DNA from: Mugil cephalus
Lineage: Eukaryota > Chordata > Actinopteri > Mugiliformes > Mugilidae
DNA length: 64,000 nucleotides
Direction of reading: 5' to 3'
Assembly: GCF_022458985.1 (NCBI RefSeq)
Contig: NC_061788.1
Span: 2,253,826-2,317,825 of the forward strand
Under the pieces are notes generated by a model. It ran no database searches. It was given only the letters and a program-made list of their open reading frames with translations, and was not told the origin of the DNA. Position numbers and translations under genes: made by a program. Shown here in pieces: positions 34,727 to 47,204 of the stretch (position 1 is its first letter; each line of letters opens with the position of its first letter).

Positions 34727-34762
<36 letters not shown>

Positions 34763-34905
34763 TATATACACATACACACATAGACCATGCATGTGTGTGG
34801 TGGCTGTAGAAGGAGCTGAGCTTCACTTCCTGTGCTAATCACTAACACCCAGATGAGGAAACTAGAGACGTTGATGTTCTCAAAAGGAAACGAGATGCAA
34901 CACTA

Positions 34906-34937
<32 letters not shown>

Positions 34938-37900
34938 GCAGCTGGTGAAGAAAGTGATGAAACCTGGAGGCGCCATGACAGAGACATGATAATCTCACTG
35001 AAATCTATTTATTATTAACGTCAACACAAATCTACCGGAAACAGAACAGACGAAGAAGAAAAGGAGGAGGAGTTCAAGAAGAAAAATATGGAAGAGGAGG
35101 TTGTAAAGGAGAAGAAGTAGAAGAAATTAAGGAGGAATTAAAGAAAGGAAGGAAGAGGGAACAGGAGGAGAAAGAGGAGGAGGAGGTGGTGGTATGATGT
35201 CTCTACTCCACGTGGACCAAACATGAGAGAACGGATTTATTCCTCCGCCCGGACGAGTCACCGTTAGCACGTTAGCGTGCTAGCTGAGGGCCTTTGTTAT
35301 AATCTCAACTTCACAAAGCAGCAGAAACACGACGGATTTATTTACACAAATGTTCATTTAGTCTGAGTCAGGAGACGAGCTTTCAAAAGACAAACGCACG
35401 ACAGTAAACATAACATCCCGTGACTAAACGCTGACTGTGGATGCTCGGAAAAGACGAATTATAAGTTCTGAGACACATATTCCGGCAGAATATACGTTGG
35501 TAAAGGCCGTTTCTTCAGCGTAAACACACGTGTCGCTCGACTATTTGTTTAAACAGTCCTCATCCTCGGAGTAAAAAGCCGAAGGAAAAATACAGGCAGA
35601 CGTAACATTTTCCACTCAGACATCTAAGCCTGGTATTTACGCTGCCCTCAGGCAAAGTAGAAACGAAAAACCTTCCACAAACAAAGGTCTGAAAGGTGCT
35701 TCGCTATAAAAAGAGGGTTTGTAAAAATAAATATCACTGCAGACGTGAGCAGTGTTTTCTTGTTTTTGACTTATTACTTCCTGTCGACCTACAGGATGTG
35801 ACACAGGTCAAGCAATTTGTTTAGGATTTGCAAACTTTTACTGAGTAAAGAGGAAGTTGTGATCATTTCCATATTCTTGCTGTCAGACATTTCACTCATT
35901 CCTGTTTCTCTGGATTCTCTGCATACGACGCTCAACACTTTTCAAAGTTACGCAAACTAATACATCACCTGGAGGAAATAATATATAGAGCTGCTAACTA
36001 CACAGCTAACTTCTTAGAAACAGATAACTACAATGCTAAAGTCAAAGAAAACCAGCTAAATGAACAGCTCAAGTCAAAGAAAGTGTTAACTGCTAAGAGA
36101 TAATTGTCAAAAAAAGGCTACTTACACAGCTAAATACAAACAGCTAACAATTTTATGTGCTAAATTCTGCTAGAAAAGTTGCCAACGGCAAAGCTAAAGT
36201 AATAAAAAAAAAGTTATATCCATCATTGACGTAGAAAAAGCTAATGGCATTATCTGCTAAAGTCACTGAAAAACAGCTGTGTAGTTAGCTAAATTAATGG
36301 GAAGAGCTAACTACGCAGCTAAATTAATGGGAAGAGCTAACTACACAGCTAAATAAATACAAAGAGCTAACTACACAGCTAACTTAATACAAAGAGCTAA
36401 CTATGCAGCTAACTTAATACAAAGAGCTAACTGCACAGCTAAATTAATGGGAAAGCTAACTACACAGCTAATTTAATACAAAGAGCTAACTACGCAGCTA
36501 ACTTAATACAAAGAGCTAACTGCACATCTAAATTAATGGGAAAAGCTAACTACACAGCTAACTTAATACAAAGAGCTAACTACACAGCTAAATTAATACA
36601 AAGAGCTAACTGCACAGTTAACTTAATACAAAGAGCTAACTATGCGGCTAACTTAATACAAAGAGCTAACTACACAGCTAAATAAATACAAAGAGCTAAC
36701 TACACAGCTAACTTAATACAAAGAGCTAACTACGCAGCTAACTTAATACAAAGAGCTAACTGCACAGCTAAATTAATGGGAAAGCTAACTACACAGCTAA
36801 TTTAATACAAAGAGCTAACTGCACAGCTAACTTAATACAAAGAGCTAACTGCACAGCTAAATTAATGGGAAAAGCTAACTACACAGCTAACTTAATACAA
36901 AGAGCTAACTACACAGCTAAATTAATACAAAGAGCTAACTGCACAGTTAACTTAATACAAAGAGCTAACTATGCGGCTAACTTAATACAAAGAGCTAACT
37001 ACACAGCTAAATTAATACAAAGAGCTAACTGCACAGCTAACTTAATACAAAGAGCTAACTATGCGGCTAACTTAATACAAAGAGCTAACTATGCGGCTAA
37101 CTTAATACAAAGAGCTAACTACGCAGCTAACTTAATACAAAGAGCTAACTACACAGCTAAATTAATACAAAGAGCTAACTGCACAGTTAACTTAATACAA
37201 AGAGCTAACTACACAGCTAAATTACTACAAAGAGCTAACTGCAATACTAAAGCTTCATAAAAAGCTACATTCACTACTACATACAAAGACCTCACGTGAA
37301 AGAAAAAGGGTAATTACACTATTAATCATAGAATAAGCTAAGAATAATGTTAAATTAATAGGGTGAGCTAACGACACAGCTAAGTTACTACAAAGAGCTA
37401 ACTATACTGTTAAAATAAGAGAGCTAGAGCTAACTAAAATGCTAAAGTTGTATGAAAAGCTACAGTCACTGATGTAAGGAGAGCTAACAACGCCGCTAAA
37501 GTCACAGAAACGGTGCCAACTATGGTGCTAAACTTTCTAATTGTCATGACCCGGTTAAACCACAGCTGACGTGAGCATTTCGCTGAATGTTTAATCTGAA
37601 AGTGAGGAAACTTTTGTAGATTAAGAACATGAATCAGTGTTGCGTAACTTGACGATGAGTCAAAATGAAAGGCGTCTAGAAATGCTCTCGGGAAGTCTCA
37701 GTGTAGGTCACTAAAAATAAACAACTTCCGTTCTTTCGCTTCAATTTCAACCCACGACTTCTGCTTCATTTCATCACGGTGTATTTATCACTGCAACATG
37801 CGCTCATTTGCCAGTTCATTGTAGTAAAGTCAGTATATCGTATAGTATTACTGTGTGTGTTCTATATTAAACTCGGCCTAGTTCTACATATTTAACTTAT

Positions 37901-40900
37901 TTAGCTTCTCTTCTGCTAATATTGCAGCGTGTTTGAAATGTAATTCCCTCTTCCTTTGCAGCATAATGTGCATTGAAAGAAATTTAAATTTGTGGGGGGA
38001 AAATAAAAAAAAAAATATATACATGTAAAAACATCCCGTCAACCAAAGAGTTTGTGACCCGTCACTGCAAAATGCAAATTTACTATGTGCAGGACACAAC
38101 TCATTCCAACCCACATGTGCGGACAAGCTAGCTTGTTAGTCACAGCTAGCACGTGCTGGTTAATGTGCGTGCTGCGTTCACGGAGGCTCGGAAATGCTGA
38201 AGCCTACGAACCCAATTACGCTACAACAGTTACAGCCGTTCAGTTTCCCAGTCAGTAAAATAACGCACTTTAGTAAATAAAATGGCAATTTTCCATAACT
38301 CAAGTTGAAGCTGGCGTCTTATTTTGCACAGAAAATGTTTACATTTGGAAAGTCATGTTGCATTTATGAATGCACCCAGTAGTGTGTTCATTACACAACA
38401 GGAAATATAGTTTTGATGTAAAAAGTCTGCACATGTCAGTGTTGATAATGAAGAGTTGCGTAATATCAGCATATCTGTAAAAACTATTGGACATCTATAG
38501 TTTTTACAATTGCAATTATTTACCAATTTCAGCAATTTTAATTACCACCACACTGCACATACATAATGTCTTTCCATTTCTATTTTTGTTGTTATTTTAT
38601 TGTATATTTTTATCATAATATTCAAATTCGTTACTGTTTTCTGCTCTACTGTGACAAGGAAATTTCCCCTAACGTGGAATAAACAAACAGTTGTCAGAAA
38701 ATATTTGAACAAGAAACAGTTTAACGGTTGGAGCTATTTAAGGTTATTATATTATTTTTAAAACTCTTGTTCTGCAGCTTTTAAACATCCATCATGATTA
38801 AAGCGTATATCCCAGCATGCTTCAGGGTCCACCTCACCTAGAGGACCTAGAAAAAGTTTTTTTTACCGGTTTCTTTTCCTTTGCGCTCCTCCTCTGCTAA
38901 CTGGGCCTGTAGCTGAGCCTGATTAGCTCGGAGGCAGTGATTCATCTCCTGCTCCTCCTTCAGCTCCTGGCTCAGCTTCACCACTCGACCGCTCAGCTGA
39001 GTGCATCTGGACACACAAATAAAAACAAGAAGAAGAAGAAGAAGAGGCATCAGCTCAGGTATCAGCTGTATTAACCGCAGAGACATCAGGAGGAGTCCCT
39101 GATTAATGACTTGGTCTCAGCTGTGGCTCAAGCCTGAGGGTCAGGGGTTGCCGTGGCAACTCAAGGTGGTCGTCAATGACGACAGAACCGCGCGGAGCCG
39201 GGACACAGAGAAGAGGTTGATTTTGTCCCTCTTATATATCTTTTGTCCTTCTAGACCAAATATTTTAGATACATGTGCGAGTTAAAAACAGGGGTCCCTT
39301 CTGCTTCCCTGGTAAAATCTTTGCATTAGAGTCAATGGAGAAGATACTGGGACGTGACCGCGATCAGAGGGTCACAGTTTAAATTCTGTATGTCTCACTG
39401 CTTTGTTGAGCACATTGTGAGAAACACAACAAGTTTGTCTACAACTGTGGAAAAAAAATCATGTGTCTAGTTTGTAATTTGTGTCCAGGATGGGCGTGGA
39501 AAGAGAAAAGTTTCAGGCAATTTCCCACACGCTCTCTCACTGGGAGTAGTGACATCACGCACTCTAGAATTAATGTTTACGAAAAAGATCATGGTCATTG
39601 AACAGTGACTGATCAAAAACTACATGACTTATCAAAACGAGAATTCATACACCAATACACAAAGCTTGTGTCTACATTTTAAAGTTTAAATGAAGTCTCT
39701 AGGTGAAAGTATGCCTGAGCAGTAGACCTAAAACTGTCTTGTTTGTTTTTTTTTGTTTGTTTTTTTTGCCCGTCCCATTCATTTTCAATGGGGGCTTACG
39801 TCGTGAAAAATTCGTATTTTGTAAAGAAAAGTAATAGCACACCGATCCCGATCAAACCGCACGTTTTGATATATAACTCGCCGAGTTAAGGGATGAAAAA
39901 AGGAGGAAGAGGAAAAATAAAAAGAAGAAACGCGGTAAAACAAGGCGGGCTCGGGGCAGAAATAAAAGCAGTGATTAAAGGTTTTCTGTTGAGACTCGTC
40001 AACACGTCTGCCGGGAAAACATTTCTGTGGTCTGTTATCAGAGCACACACAAGATACATGTATATACACAATATCAGCCATTACATTATGACTATGACAG
40101 TAACAGGTGAAGTGAATGAGGACGGTAAAAAGAAGAAGGTGAAGTTGAAAAAAAAGGTAGGTGAGGAAGAAGATGAAGAATCATAGGTGGAGGAGGATAG
40201 TGAAACAGAGGAAGAAGAGGAAGAAGATAACGAGAAATAAAAGGAGGAAATTGAATGGGAAGAGGTGGAGGAGAAGAGGAAGGAAACAGAAGAAGAGAGG
40301 GGGATCCTGTTTTCACTTGTTAACTTACATGGAAAAACACTGAGAAGTATTTGGGTCAACAAGCCCGTGCTCAAGTGTTTACACGTCTTTATTATCACTC
40401 TCCTGTTTTTTTTTTTTCCCCATGTGTTTAATAATCCAGATGTTTCTCTGGTTTCTTTTTGAACGACATTTTAAAAAGACACCGGTCGTCCTAAAAAAAG
40501 CAGAGGACTCATTTATTGCAGGTAGTTGGTGTTCTGGGTAAACGCAGGACCTACTTTTTCTCGACGCCCTGCTTCTCTTTGGTTATCTCTCCTAAACGTT
40601 GCTCCAGGTTATCGCATCGCTCCATCATCTCCTTGAACTTGGACTTCATGTTGTTTATCTGAAAAGGTGCAAACAGAGAGAGGGGAGTTAAACGAGAACA
40701 TTTACATGAATGTGATGCAGATGTTCGTGGCTACCTCCTCGGCTGTTTCCTTCTCCAGATGAACGATCTTGTTCTCCCAGTAAACCCTCTGAGACTCCAG
40801 CTGACTGGTCAGCAGGTACGAGTACTGCAGAGACACCAGGAGCTCGTTACAACGTTTTCAGGTCGATTTAAGAAACGAAGCGACGTTAACGAGCTGCTCA

Positions 40901-43900
40901 CCTCCAGTTGAAGGGCGTCGATTTTCTCTGCGTGGCAGGTGTCTCCTTCACATTCGTACTGAACCATCTTACCATCAGTTTTACTGGCCACGAGACGATG
41001 CACATAGTTATCTACAACATAGAAGACAGGATATTATTTAAATTGGCAAAGCTCATCAAAGATGAAAATACATTGGTTGTCTTGGGTTCATATCTAACGC
41101 TAAAGTTAAGCAAACTAACGCATCACCTGGAGGTCTGGGAAGTTATAAAGAGAGCTGCTAACAACACTGCTAAATTCTTAGAAAAGCTAATATCTGTGAA
41201 AAAGTAAAACAAAAACAGCTAAATTCACAGTTTAAGTCAAATAAAGTGCTAACTACTACATAACTGTCATAGAAAAGGTTAAGGATATTATCTGCTAAAA
41301 GCTAAAATAACAGGATAAATTAATACGAAAAGCAAACATTATTTTAATGGGAAGAGCTGATATAAATACATTCACTGCTAAATACAAAGAGCTCACATGA
41401 AAGAAAAAGGTTAATTACACGACTAGTCATGGAATAAGCTAAGGACAATGCTAAATTAATAAGGAGCGCTAATGCTAACGTCGCTACACAATGCTGACAT
41501 CACAGGAAAGTCACCAACTGCTTAAGTAATAAAAGAGCTAACTACATCGTACACATATAAAAGGCTAGTTATGTTATCTGCTAATGTCACAGAAAAGCTG
41601 CTAAAAACTCAAAAATCACAAACAAACAGTGCTAAATAGGAAGAGCTAATTACACAGCTAAAGTAAAAGAAAATAATGCTAGCTTCACTGCTAATGTCAC
41701 AGAAAACTGTGCTGACTACTGTGCTAAGGTGATAGAAACAACTAACTACATTGCTAAAGCTAAAGTCAAAGAGGCTAACTATGTCATAGGATAAGCTAAC
41801 ACCAAAAATAATCCTTAAATTAACACAGAGCTAACAACTTGCTACAGTCACAGAACAAAAATGTGGAAAATGTCAACTACGCTGCTACAAACATGGAAAA
41901 AGTCACAGAAAAACAAACACAGTGCTAAAGTAATAGTAAGAGCTAATTACACAGCTAAACTAAAAGAAAAAAACGTCAGCTTCACTGCTTAGCACTGTGC
42001 TAAAGTGATATAAACAACTAACTACATTGCTAAAGCCAAAGAAAAAATGTTAACTTCAGTACTAATCACAGAATGAGCTAAACAACAACACTTAATTGAT
42101 AGGAAATTAATGCAAAGAGCTTACAACTTGGTAAAGTCACAGAAAACCTAAATACACAGATAAAGTCACTTCAGTGGCAAAATTACATCCGTTTAGCATC
42201 TGATCTGAAAACTTCAGTAGTTTTGCAACCCAAGTGTCAGCAGCAGATTATTTACAGGCCTCTACAGGACGATACCGGTTAATGCAGCGTGAACATAATC
42301 ACACTAATAACCTGCATCTCTACACAAACACAGGTGCGTTACCTCCTGCGTAGTCCCAGACTCGGTGGTTGGTGAGCTGCATAGCGTACGTATGCTGCGT
42401 CTCCTCAAAGTGCTTGTAGGCATGACGGCTAACGTAGCGACCACAACCGATGTGGCCGCAGATCAAACAGATCCACAGGTTCTGCACAGGAAACGTGGGT
42501 TACTTACGATGTTTTAACATTTATAAAAAAGACCACGTTAAGATGAAGAGAGGCACAGAGACGAAGGACGACGTTCGTTACCTCCTGAACGCCACACTCG
42601 AAGCATTTGTTCTCTTCCACCGGTTCTGGGGTTTGACAGTATCTGCACACAGGACACCTGAAAACACAGCACATTCAGGAGTCAGTCATGACAGAGGCAG
42701 AGGCCCTTTGTGAGATTAAAAGACAAAAAAAAAACAACAACAACAACACATGACATGAAGCCTGGAGAAATAACCAGCAGACTGAGGATCAGCTGACTCC
42801 AGGTCTTTTTTGGCCTGTGAGCCACTTTTACATTTAAATCAAAATGATCTAGTTACATATAATAAATATATGTATATATACGCCCTGTTATTTAGCCCGG
42901 TCATTAATTGTTGATGCATTCATATGCATACATATCATTTCCTCCAATGAAGTTAATTTCTCTGTTTTCTCGAGAGAAAAGTCCCGTAACACTAATGTAA
43001 ATAATAATGTAGTAATAAAACTAATTACAGCCTAATGTAACAGGTCGACTGGATGTTTCCCAAATAACATTTAAGCTTCTGGAGACATCGAGAAAACAGG
43101 AGGACAGGAAATATTATGTGTGAATGCATGGCTGCTTAGGGCTTCTGTACTTTTTTATTTCAACCCTCAGGCAATAAAAAAAAACGTACTTATAATGGAA
43201 GTCAATGGGACATTTTTGCCAACCAAGGTTACAAGAGGGTAGTACATTTTAAATGTGAAGCTACAGAAAAACTAATAATGTTATCAAGGCAATATTTTAG
43301 ATAATCTTGGTGACATCTAAGACTGATCTGAAAAAATAAATTAATTAATTAAAAAAATATGCCCCAGCCACCCAATATCAGCTTTATGGAAAACAGCACA
43401 TTTTTAAGGTTTTTGTCATAAAAAAATTGCATTTAAAGGGTTAAAATTCCTCTAAATGACTGATTTTTTGGCAGTTCTGTAAAGTGCTGAAATGGTTTAA
43501 GAGATTTATTCAGAAAAAAACATTAAACTGTTAAGTTTTTATAGCAGTTTTTGGACATTGACGTTTTTGTCGTCTCAGGTCACAAGCAGGTGGTAAATTA
43601 AACTGATGCCTGAGGGTTAATTAAGAAAAACTGGGAGAGAAATCTTGAGAGAAAAAGCTCCGTCCCTTTAAGAAAGACTTGTTGTTGAGTTGTTGTGCGC
43701 GGATGTGTGCGGCTGAACTGTGTTGCATGTTTGTTTTGGAGATGCCAGAGATAAAAAAACTAGTCTAAACATCCAAAACACTGATGGGATCTACCCGCGC
43801 TGCTGCTGATGTATTTCTCTAGATGATGAAGTTAAACAGGATTAAATTAACCACTAAAAGGTTTTTGTTTTTAAAATCAGTGGGTTCTAAAATGATTTGA

Positions 43901-46900
43901 ACAAACCGGTTTAGATTTAGACGTGTTATACTGTTATATCGTGTTGTTTTCACTGGTTGTTTTCACTGATGAACCTAATGAAGTGGCCAGTGGGTGCATG
44001 TGCATGTGCGTTAACTCACGAGGCGTCTTCCCAGCGCTGCAGACACTGGCTGTGGAAGCTGTGGTTGCAGAGCGTGGTGAGGATGCCGTTAACGGACTCG
44101 TCCATCCTCTCCAGGCACACGGTGCATTTCGGCAACTCGGTCAACTCCATCACGGGCAGACTGGCTCCCTGAGCAGGAAAAAGGAGGCGGCGGACGCAAT
44201 TTAGACTCAGGAAACCGCCGAGGGTCAAAGGTTTGCTGGTTTTTAGGGGAAAGATTCCACTCATTTCAAACACACATCCTCAAAAACGTTAACGTCAAGG
44301 AAACACATCGTCGGCCATTTTGGTTCCTTCCACCAGATCCACCATGATGACAGTGACCTGCAGCGTCAGCGTCGTTCATGGTGTTTTTCTTTTTCGAGCG
44401 GTAGAAGACGAGCTAACTTCACCTGAACGTGAGCAACATTTAACTTGGGAAATATACGATATAAGAGGGTTACCTAGGCAACCAGAGCCCGGGGCGTCCG
44501 AGTGTCGGCTACAAAGAGATGGACCTTTGGGACCTTTAACACAAACATATTTATCTTTACAAATACGTAAAATAAAGTGTAAAGAAAGAGTAGAGCTGGT
44601 AGATTTTTACTTTAACTGTTAGGATTAATTATGAAAGTTGTAATGATGAGCTGGATTTTTTATTTTTTAATTCCAGACACACGATAAGTCAGACGCTTTG
44701 AAAGACGACTAAAGGAAGCATCTATGGCTGCAGGTCATTTTACCTTTTCCCAGTTCATTTAAAGTCCATCTTCCCCAAAGTGATGGGAATTTAAGAGAAT
44801 TATGAGATATCACGTAAAGACAAGATTTTACGAGAGTTGCAGCTCATTCATAAAACATGTTTCAATAGAAACACGCACAAAAAATCGCAATGGAAAACGG
44901 AGCTAATTAAGTTAGAGTTAGATTAAAACAGAGGAAGTGGCCTGAGATATAATTTGCCATCAATTTAAAATACAGTCTTAACTCCTGTCGCCACAAAGCT
45001 TCAGTCCACCGCAATTTCCTTCCTAATGATTAATAAAGTCTTGAATTCACACATTGACACTGGACAATGGCTCATTAAAAGGCGCCATTCATAGCGAAAG
45101 AGGACGGGGACAAACAGTCCCCACGGTCAACGAGAGGCGAGTATCCAGCTTTTCAGGGAAATTAATTGCACAAGTGTTTCTTTCTGACGGGTTTTTACCC
45201 ACAAAGTTCCCTGTTTAAACCTCACACTTCCCTCCGGTCCCTTAGAGCTGAAGGAGAAACTCGGATGAAACGTTTCCTCTAAACTCTACAAGTCCAGATG
45301 CCTTTTTTAAAACTAATAAATGAGTTAAGACTAATAAATTAGAGGAGAAAACCTCGTCTCTGCTGCCCTCTAGTGGTTTAACCTCTTACGTGGCTGCACA
45401 CGTGTACAGGTGTATGAGGACATGGCTACGTTTTTTCTCCAGAATAAAATACTAACAGAGAAACATTCACCTCTCCAGACTTTATAACTTCGGCTCTTTC
45501 CACGTAGACCAGCTGACACACTGCGTCCTCTATGGAGTTGAACTGGCGTCCGTTACACGCTGTGTAGAAACTGTCTGCGTCTGCCTAAACACACAGACAC
45601 ACACACACAGAGGGAAACACTGGATCACGACAAACTATTACAAACATTAAACCAAAGACCAATCAAACGTGCTTGAGATTTAAGAACTGACCTGTGAGGA
45701 GAATTTAATGAGGACCATGTACTGGTTGGGGGTCGAGTCCCGGATGATCTTCATGTGCTCCATGACGTCGTTGAACGGAGCCAGGAGCTTCATGAGGTCG
45801 TGGCTGGTCATGGTGGCCGGGACGGTCAGGATACAGACCATCGCACTGCGTCTCACGTCCTCAGTCAGAGACGTCATTTTACTGTCAGGACGACATTAAT
45901 GGAGGACACTGTTGTAATTCAATTTATTCTGATGAGAAGTGCTTTAAATCTACACAACGTGAGTGTTGTAGGGTTTGTGTGACTGTGTGTTAACCTCGTA
46001 TCATTCCAGCCTATTTAGGACAAACCCAAAGTAAAGTGAACACTGTTCATGAACATGTTGGAGCTCATTCATGGTCTTGGTCTCTTTTAAAAGCTGAAGT
46101 TTCTATCACAAAAGTCAGAATCTCTCTAAGTGGTTTTGTTCTTGAGTAATCAAAGAAAATTGTTGTTGCGTTCAGATGTGACTCACTTGGTCTTGTAGAG
46201 GTGCATGATGCCGTGGATGATCTCCACCGACGGGTTCCCGCTGAAGAAGGAGATCTGGTCGGGAAGCTGCTTGGACGGAGAATCTGGAGCCGAACTCTCG
46301 GCTTCATCCCGACCGTCCGCTTCGCTCTTTGCTCCCTGAAGTTCAGCGCTCGGCTCGTCACCGCCGCCTTTATCTGGGAGGACATCCAACAGTTTAAAGT
46401 CTTTTAAAAGCGTAAACGTGGTGAGAAGGTTTACATTGCGTAATATTTTTTTTTACAGTCTTGCAGACTGGTGCTGACCTGGGCTCGGCTCAAACGTCTC
46501 TATGACCATGTCGCCCATGGCTCTGCTGCCGATGTGCTGGTGCAGGACGGCCGATCTCTCCAGGTCGCTCTTCCCGCTCAGAGTGTGTTTGGCCAAACCC
46601 AGAGATTTCTCCTGCAGCTCCTCGTCAGACATGCCTTCTATTGGACGAGACAAACGGGGACAGGTGTTCCTCAGGTGGACAAACTGGACCTCGACATCAT
46701 CACACACACTATTAAACCAATACAAGACAGCAGCAAAGGGGCAAAACAATAATAATATCCACATTATTAATATCCCCAAGACAACTCCCACCATGAATAC
46801 TATGGCATAATTTTTATATACTTAAGCGTTACAATCTGAGCCACTTACAATGTATAGACAATCGCCACAAGTGCAATAATTCTAGTGCAATCACCAAATG

Positions 46901-47204
46901 TGCACTTATGTATTTATTAATATTTATTCAGAAAGAGTTTATATATTGTAGAATAATAGTTTTGCTTTTTAAAACGTTTACCTTTTCTATTTCTATTTTT
47001 ATTATTTATTTTTTTAAAAAAGGCCGACTCGGGAAACCTTGTACAAGCAAATGTACCTGTGCAAATGGCAATAAAGTCCATTCTGTTCTATTGTAATGCT
47101 AGGTTAGCTGCTAGCTTTAGCTCACCTGCAGAATACTGGAAACCTTGCGGAGAAGGAGACTGGTCGGCTAATTCCAGACGGATAACGACCAGCGACACAC
47201 TCAT
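32230..47204 (-). CDS. brap: BRCA1-associated protein (BRAP/IMP), RING E3 ubiquitin ligase
   Basis: Cytoplasmic ubiquitin ligase that dampens Ras-MAPK signalling by blocking the KSR scaffold and retains proteins with nuclear localisation signals. Coding exons, 5' to 3': 47126-47204, 46479-46637, 46187-46373, 45692-45881, 45471-45584, 44020-44168, 42582-42657, 42343-42481, 40902-41011, 40735-40824, 40555-40658, 38867-39006, 32230-32438; phases agree throughout and give 581 residues (human 592). Order: [14 protein letters not shown] start; BRAP2 RRM-like domain (about 142-243); C3H2C3 RING with Cys258, Cys261, Cys277, His279, His282, Cys285, Cys294, Cys297; UBP zinc finger (about 300-350, [12 protein letters not shown]); long coiled coil (about 400-525); basic tail [12 protein letters not shown]. 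All zinc ligands of the RING are present. The N-terminal 80-140 region is the least conserved. The last intron is 6.4 kb and full of repeats. Confidence 0.97.
33503..34727 (-). mobile_element. Degenerate Tc1/mariner-type DNA transposon in the last brap intron
   Basis: Terminal inverted repeats of about 85 bases are visible: left about 33511-33595, right about 34633-34720; both carry TATTGAACAC near the tip and, further in, TTTCTAAAGGTGATATTGAC or its close variant. The minus strand between them reads as broken Tc1 transposase: at 33841-33881 it gives [14 protein letters not shown], like the MVWGCF block of Tc1 proteins, preceded in another frame by VKFGGG, so a frameshift separates them. A 64-codon remnant lies at 34354-34548. 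The element is flanked by TA-rich sequence, fitting TA-target insertion. It cannot code for active transposase. Confidence 0.85.
34725..34790. repeat. (TA)n / (CA)n microsatellite next to the Tc1 relic
   Basis: TATATATATA followed by CACATATACACACACATATA-type sequence directly after the right transposon end. TA runs are natural target sites for Tc1 elements. Confidence 0.8.
36283..37240. repeat. 30-bp minisatellite with AGAGCTAACTACACAGCTAA core, last brap intron
   Basis: About 32 tandem units, each with AGAGCTAACT, then ACACAGCTAA or GCACAGCTAA, then TTAATACAA. Unit length is 30 bases with rare 29-base or shifted units (AATTAATGGGA variants). Because 30 is a multiple of three, one plus-strand frame stays open for 131 codons (36865-37260) with a 10-residue period; it is antisense to brap and not a gene. 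Diverged relatives of the unit fill 41170-42200. Confidence 0.97.
38578..38691 (+). repeat. 3' tail of a non-LTR retrotransposon, copy 2
   Basis: GCTCTACTGTGACAAGGAAA and CGTGGAATAAACAAAC at the end closely match the segment at 8815-8922, in the same orientation. Confidence 0.55.
41170..42200. repeat. Diverged relatives of the AGCTAACTACACAGCTAA repeat
   Basis: In the brap intron between the exons ending 42343 and starting 41011, words such as GAGCTAATTACACAGCTAAA and AACTACATTGCTAAAG recur at irregular spacing. They look like an old, decayed form of the 30-bp minisatellite in the last intron. Confidence 0.7.
43080..43640. other. Unassigned sequence in a brap intron
   Basis: AT-rich. CAACCCTCAGGCAATAAA near 43163 and its near reverse complement TGCCTGAGGGTTAA near 43606 suggest the two ends of an inverted-repeat element of roughly 450 bases. 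No coding frame is seen. Element class not assigned. Confidence 0.35.
46670..47098 (+). repeat. Possible LINE 3' end in brap intron 1
   Basis: The plus strand ends in GTGCAAATGGCAATAAAGTC followed by ATTCTGTTCTAT, a form typical of L2-like fish LINE tails. Upstream sequence is too decayed to show reverse transcriptase. Confidence 0.45.

Noticed and set aside
36865-37260. Plus-strand frame of 131 codons with a 10-residue repeat ([10 protein letters not shown]-like)
   Set aside because: A 30-bp minisatellite keeps one frame open by its length; it lies antisense in a brap intron and has no start context or relatives.
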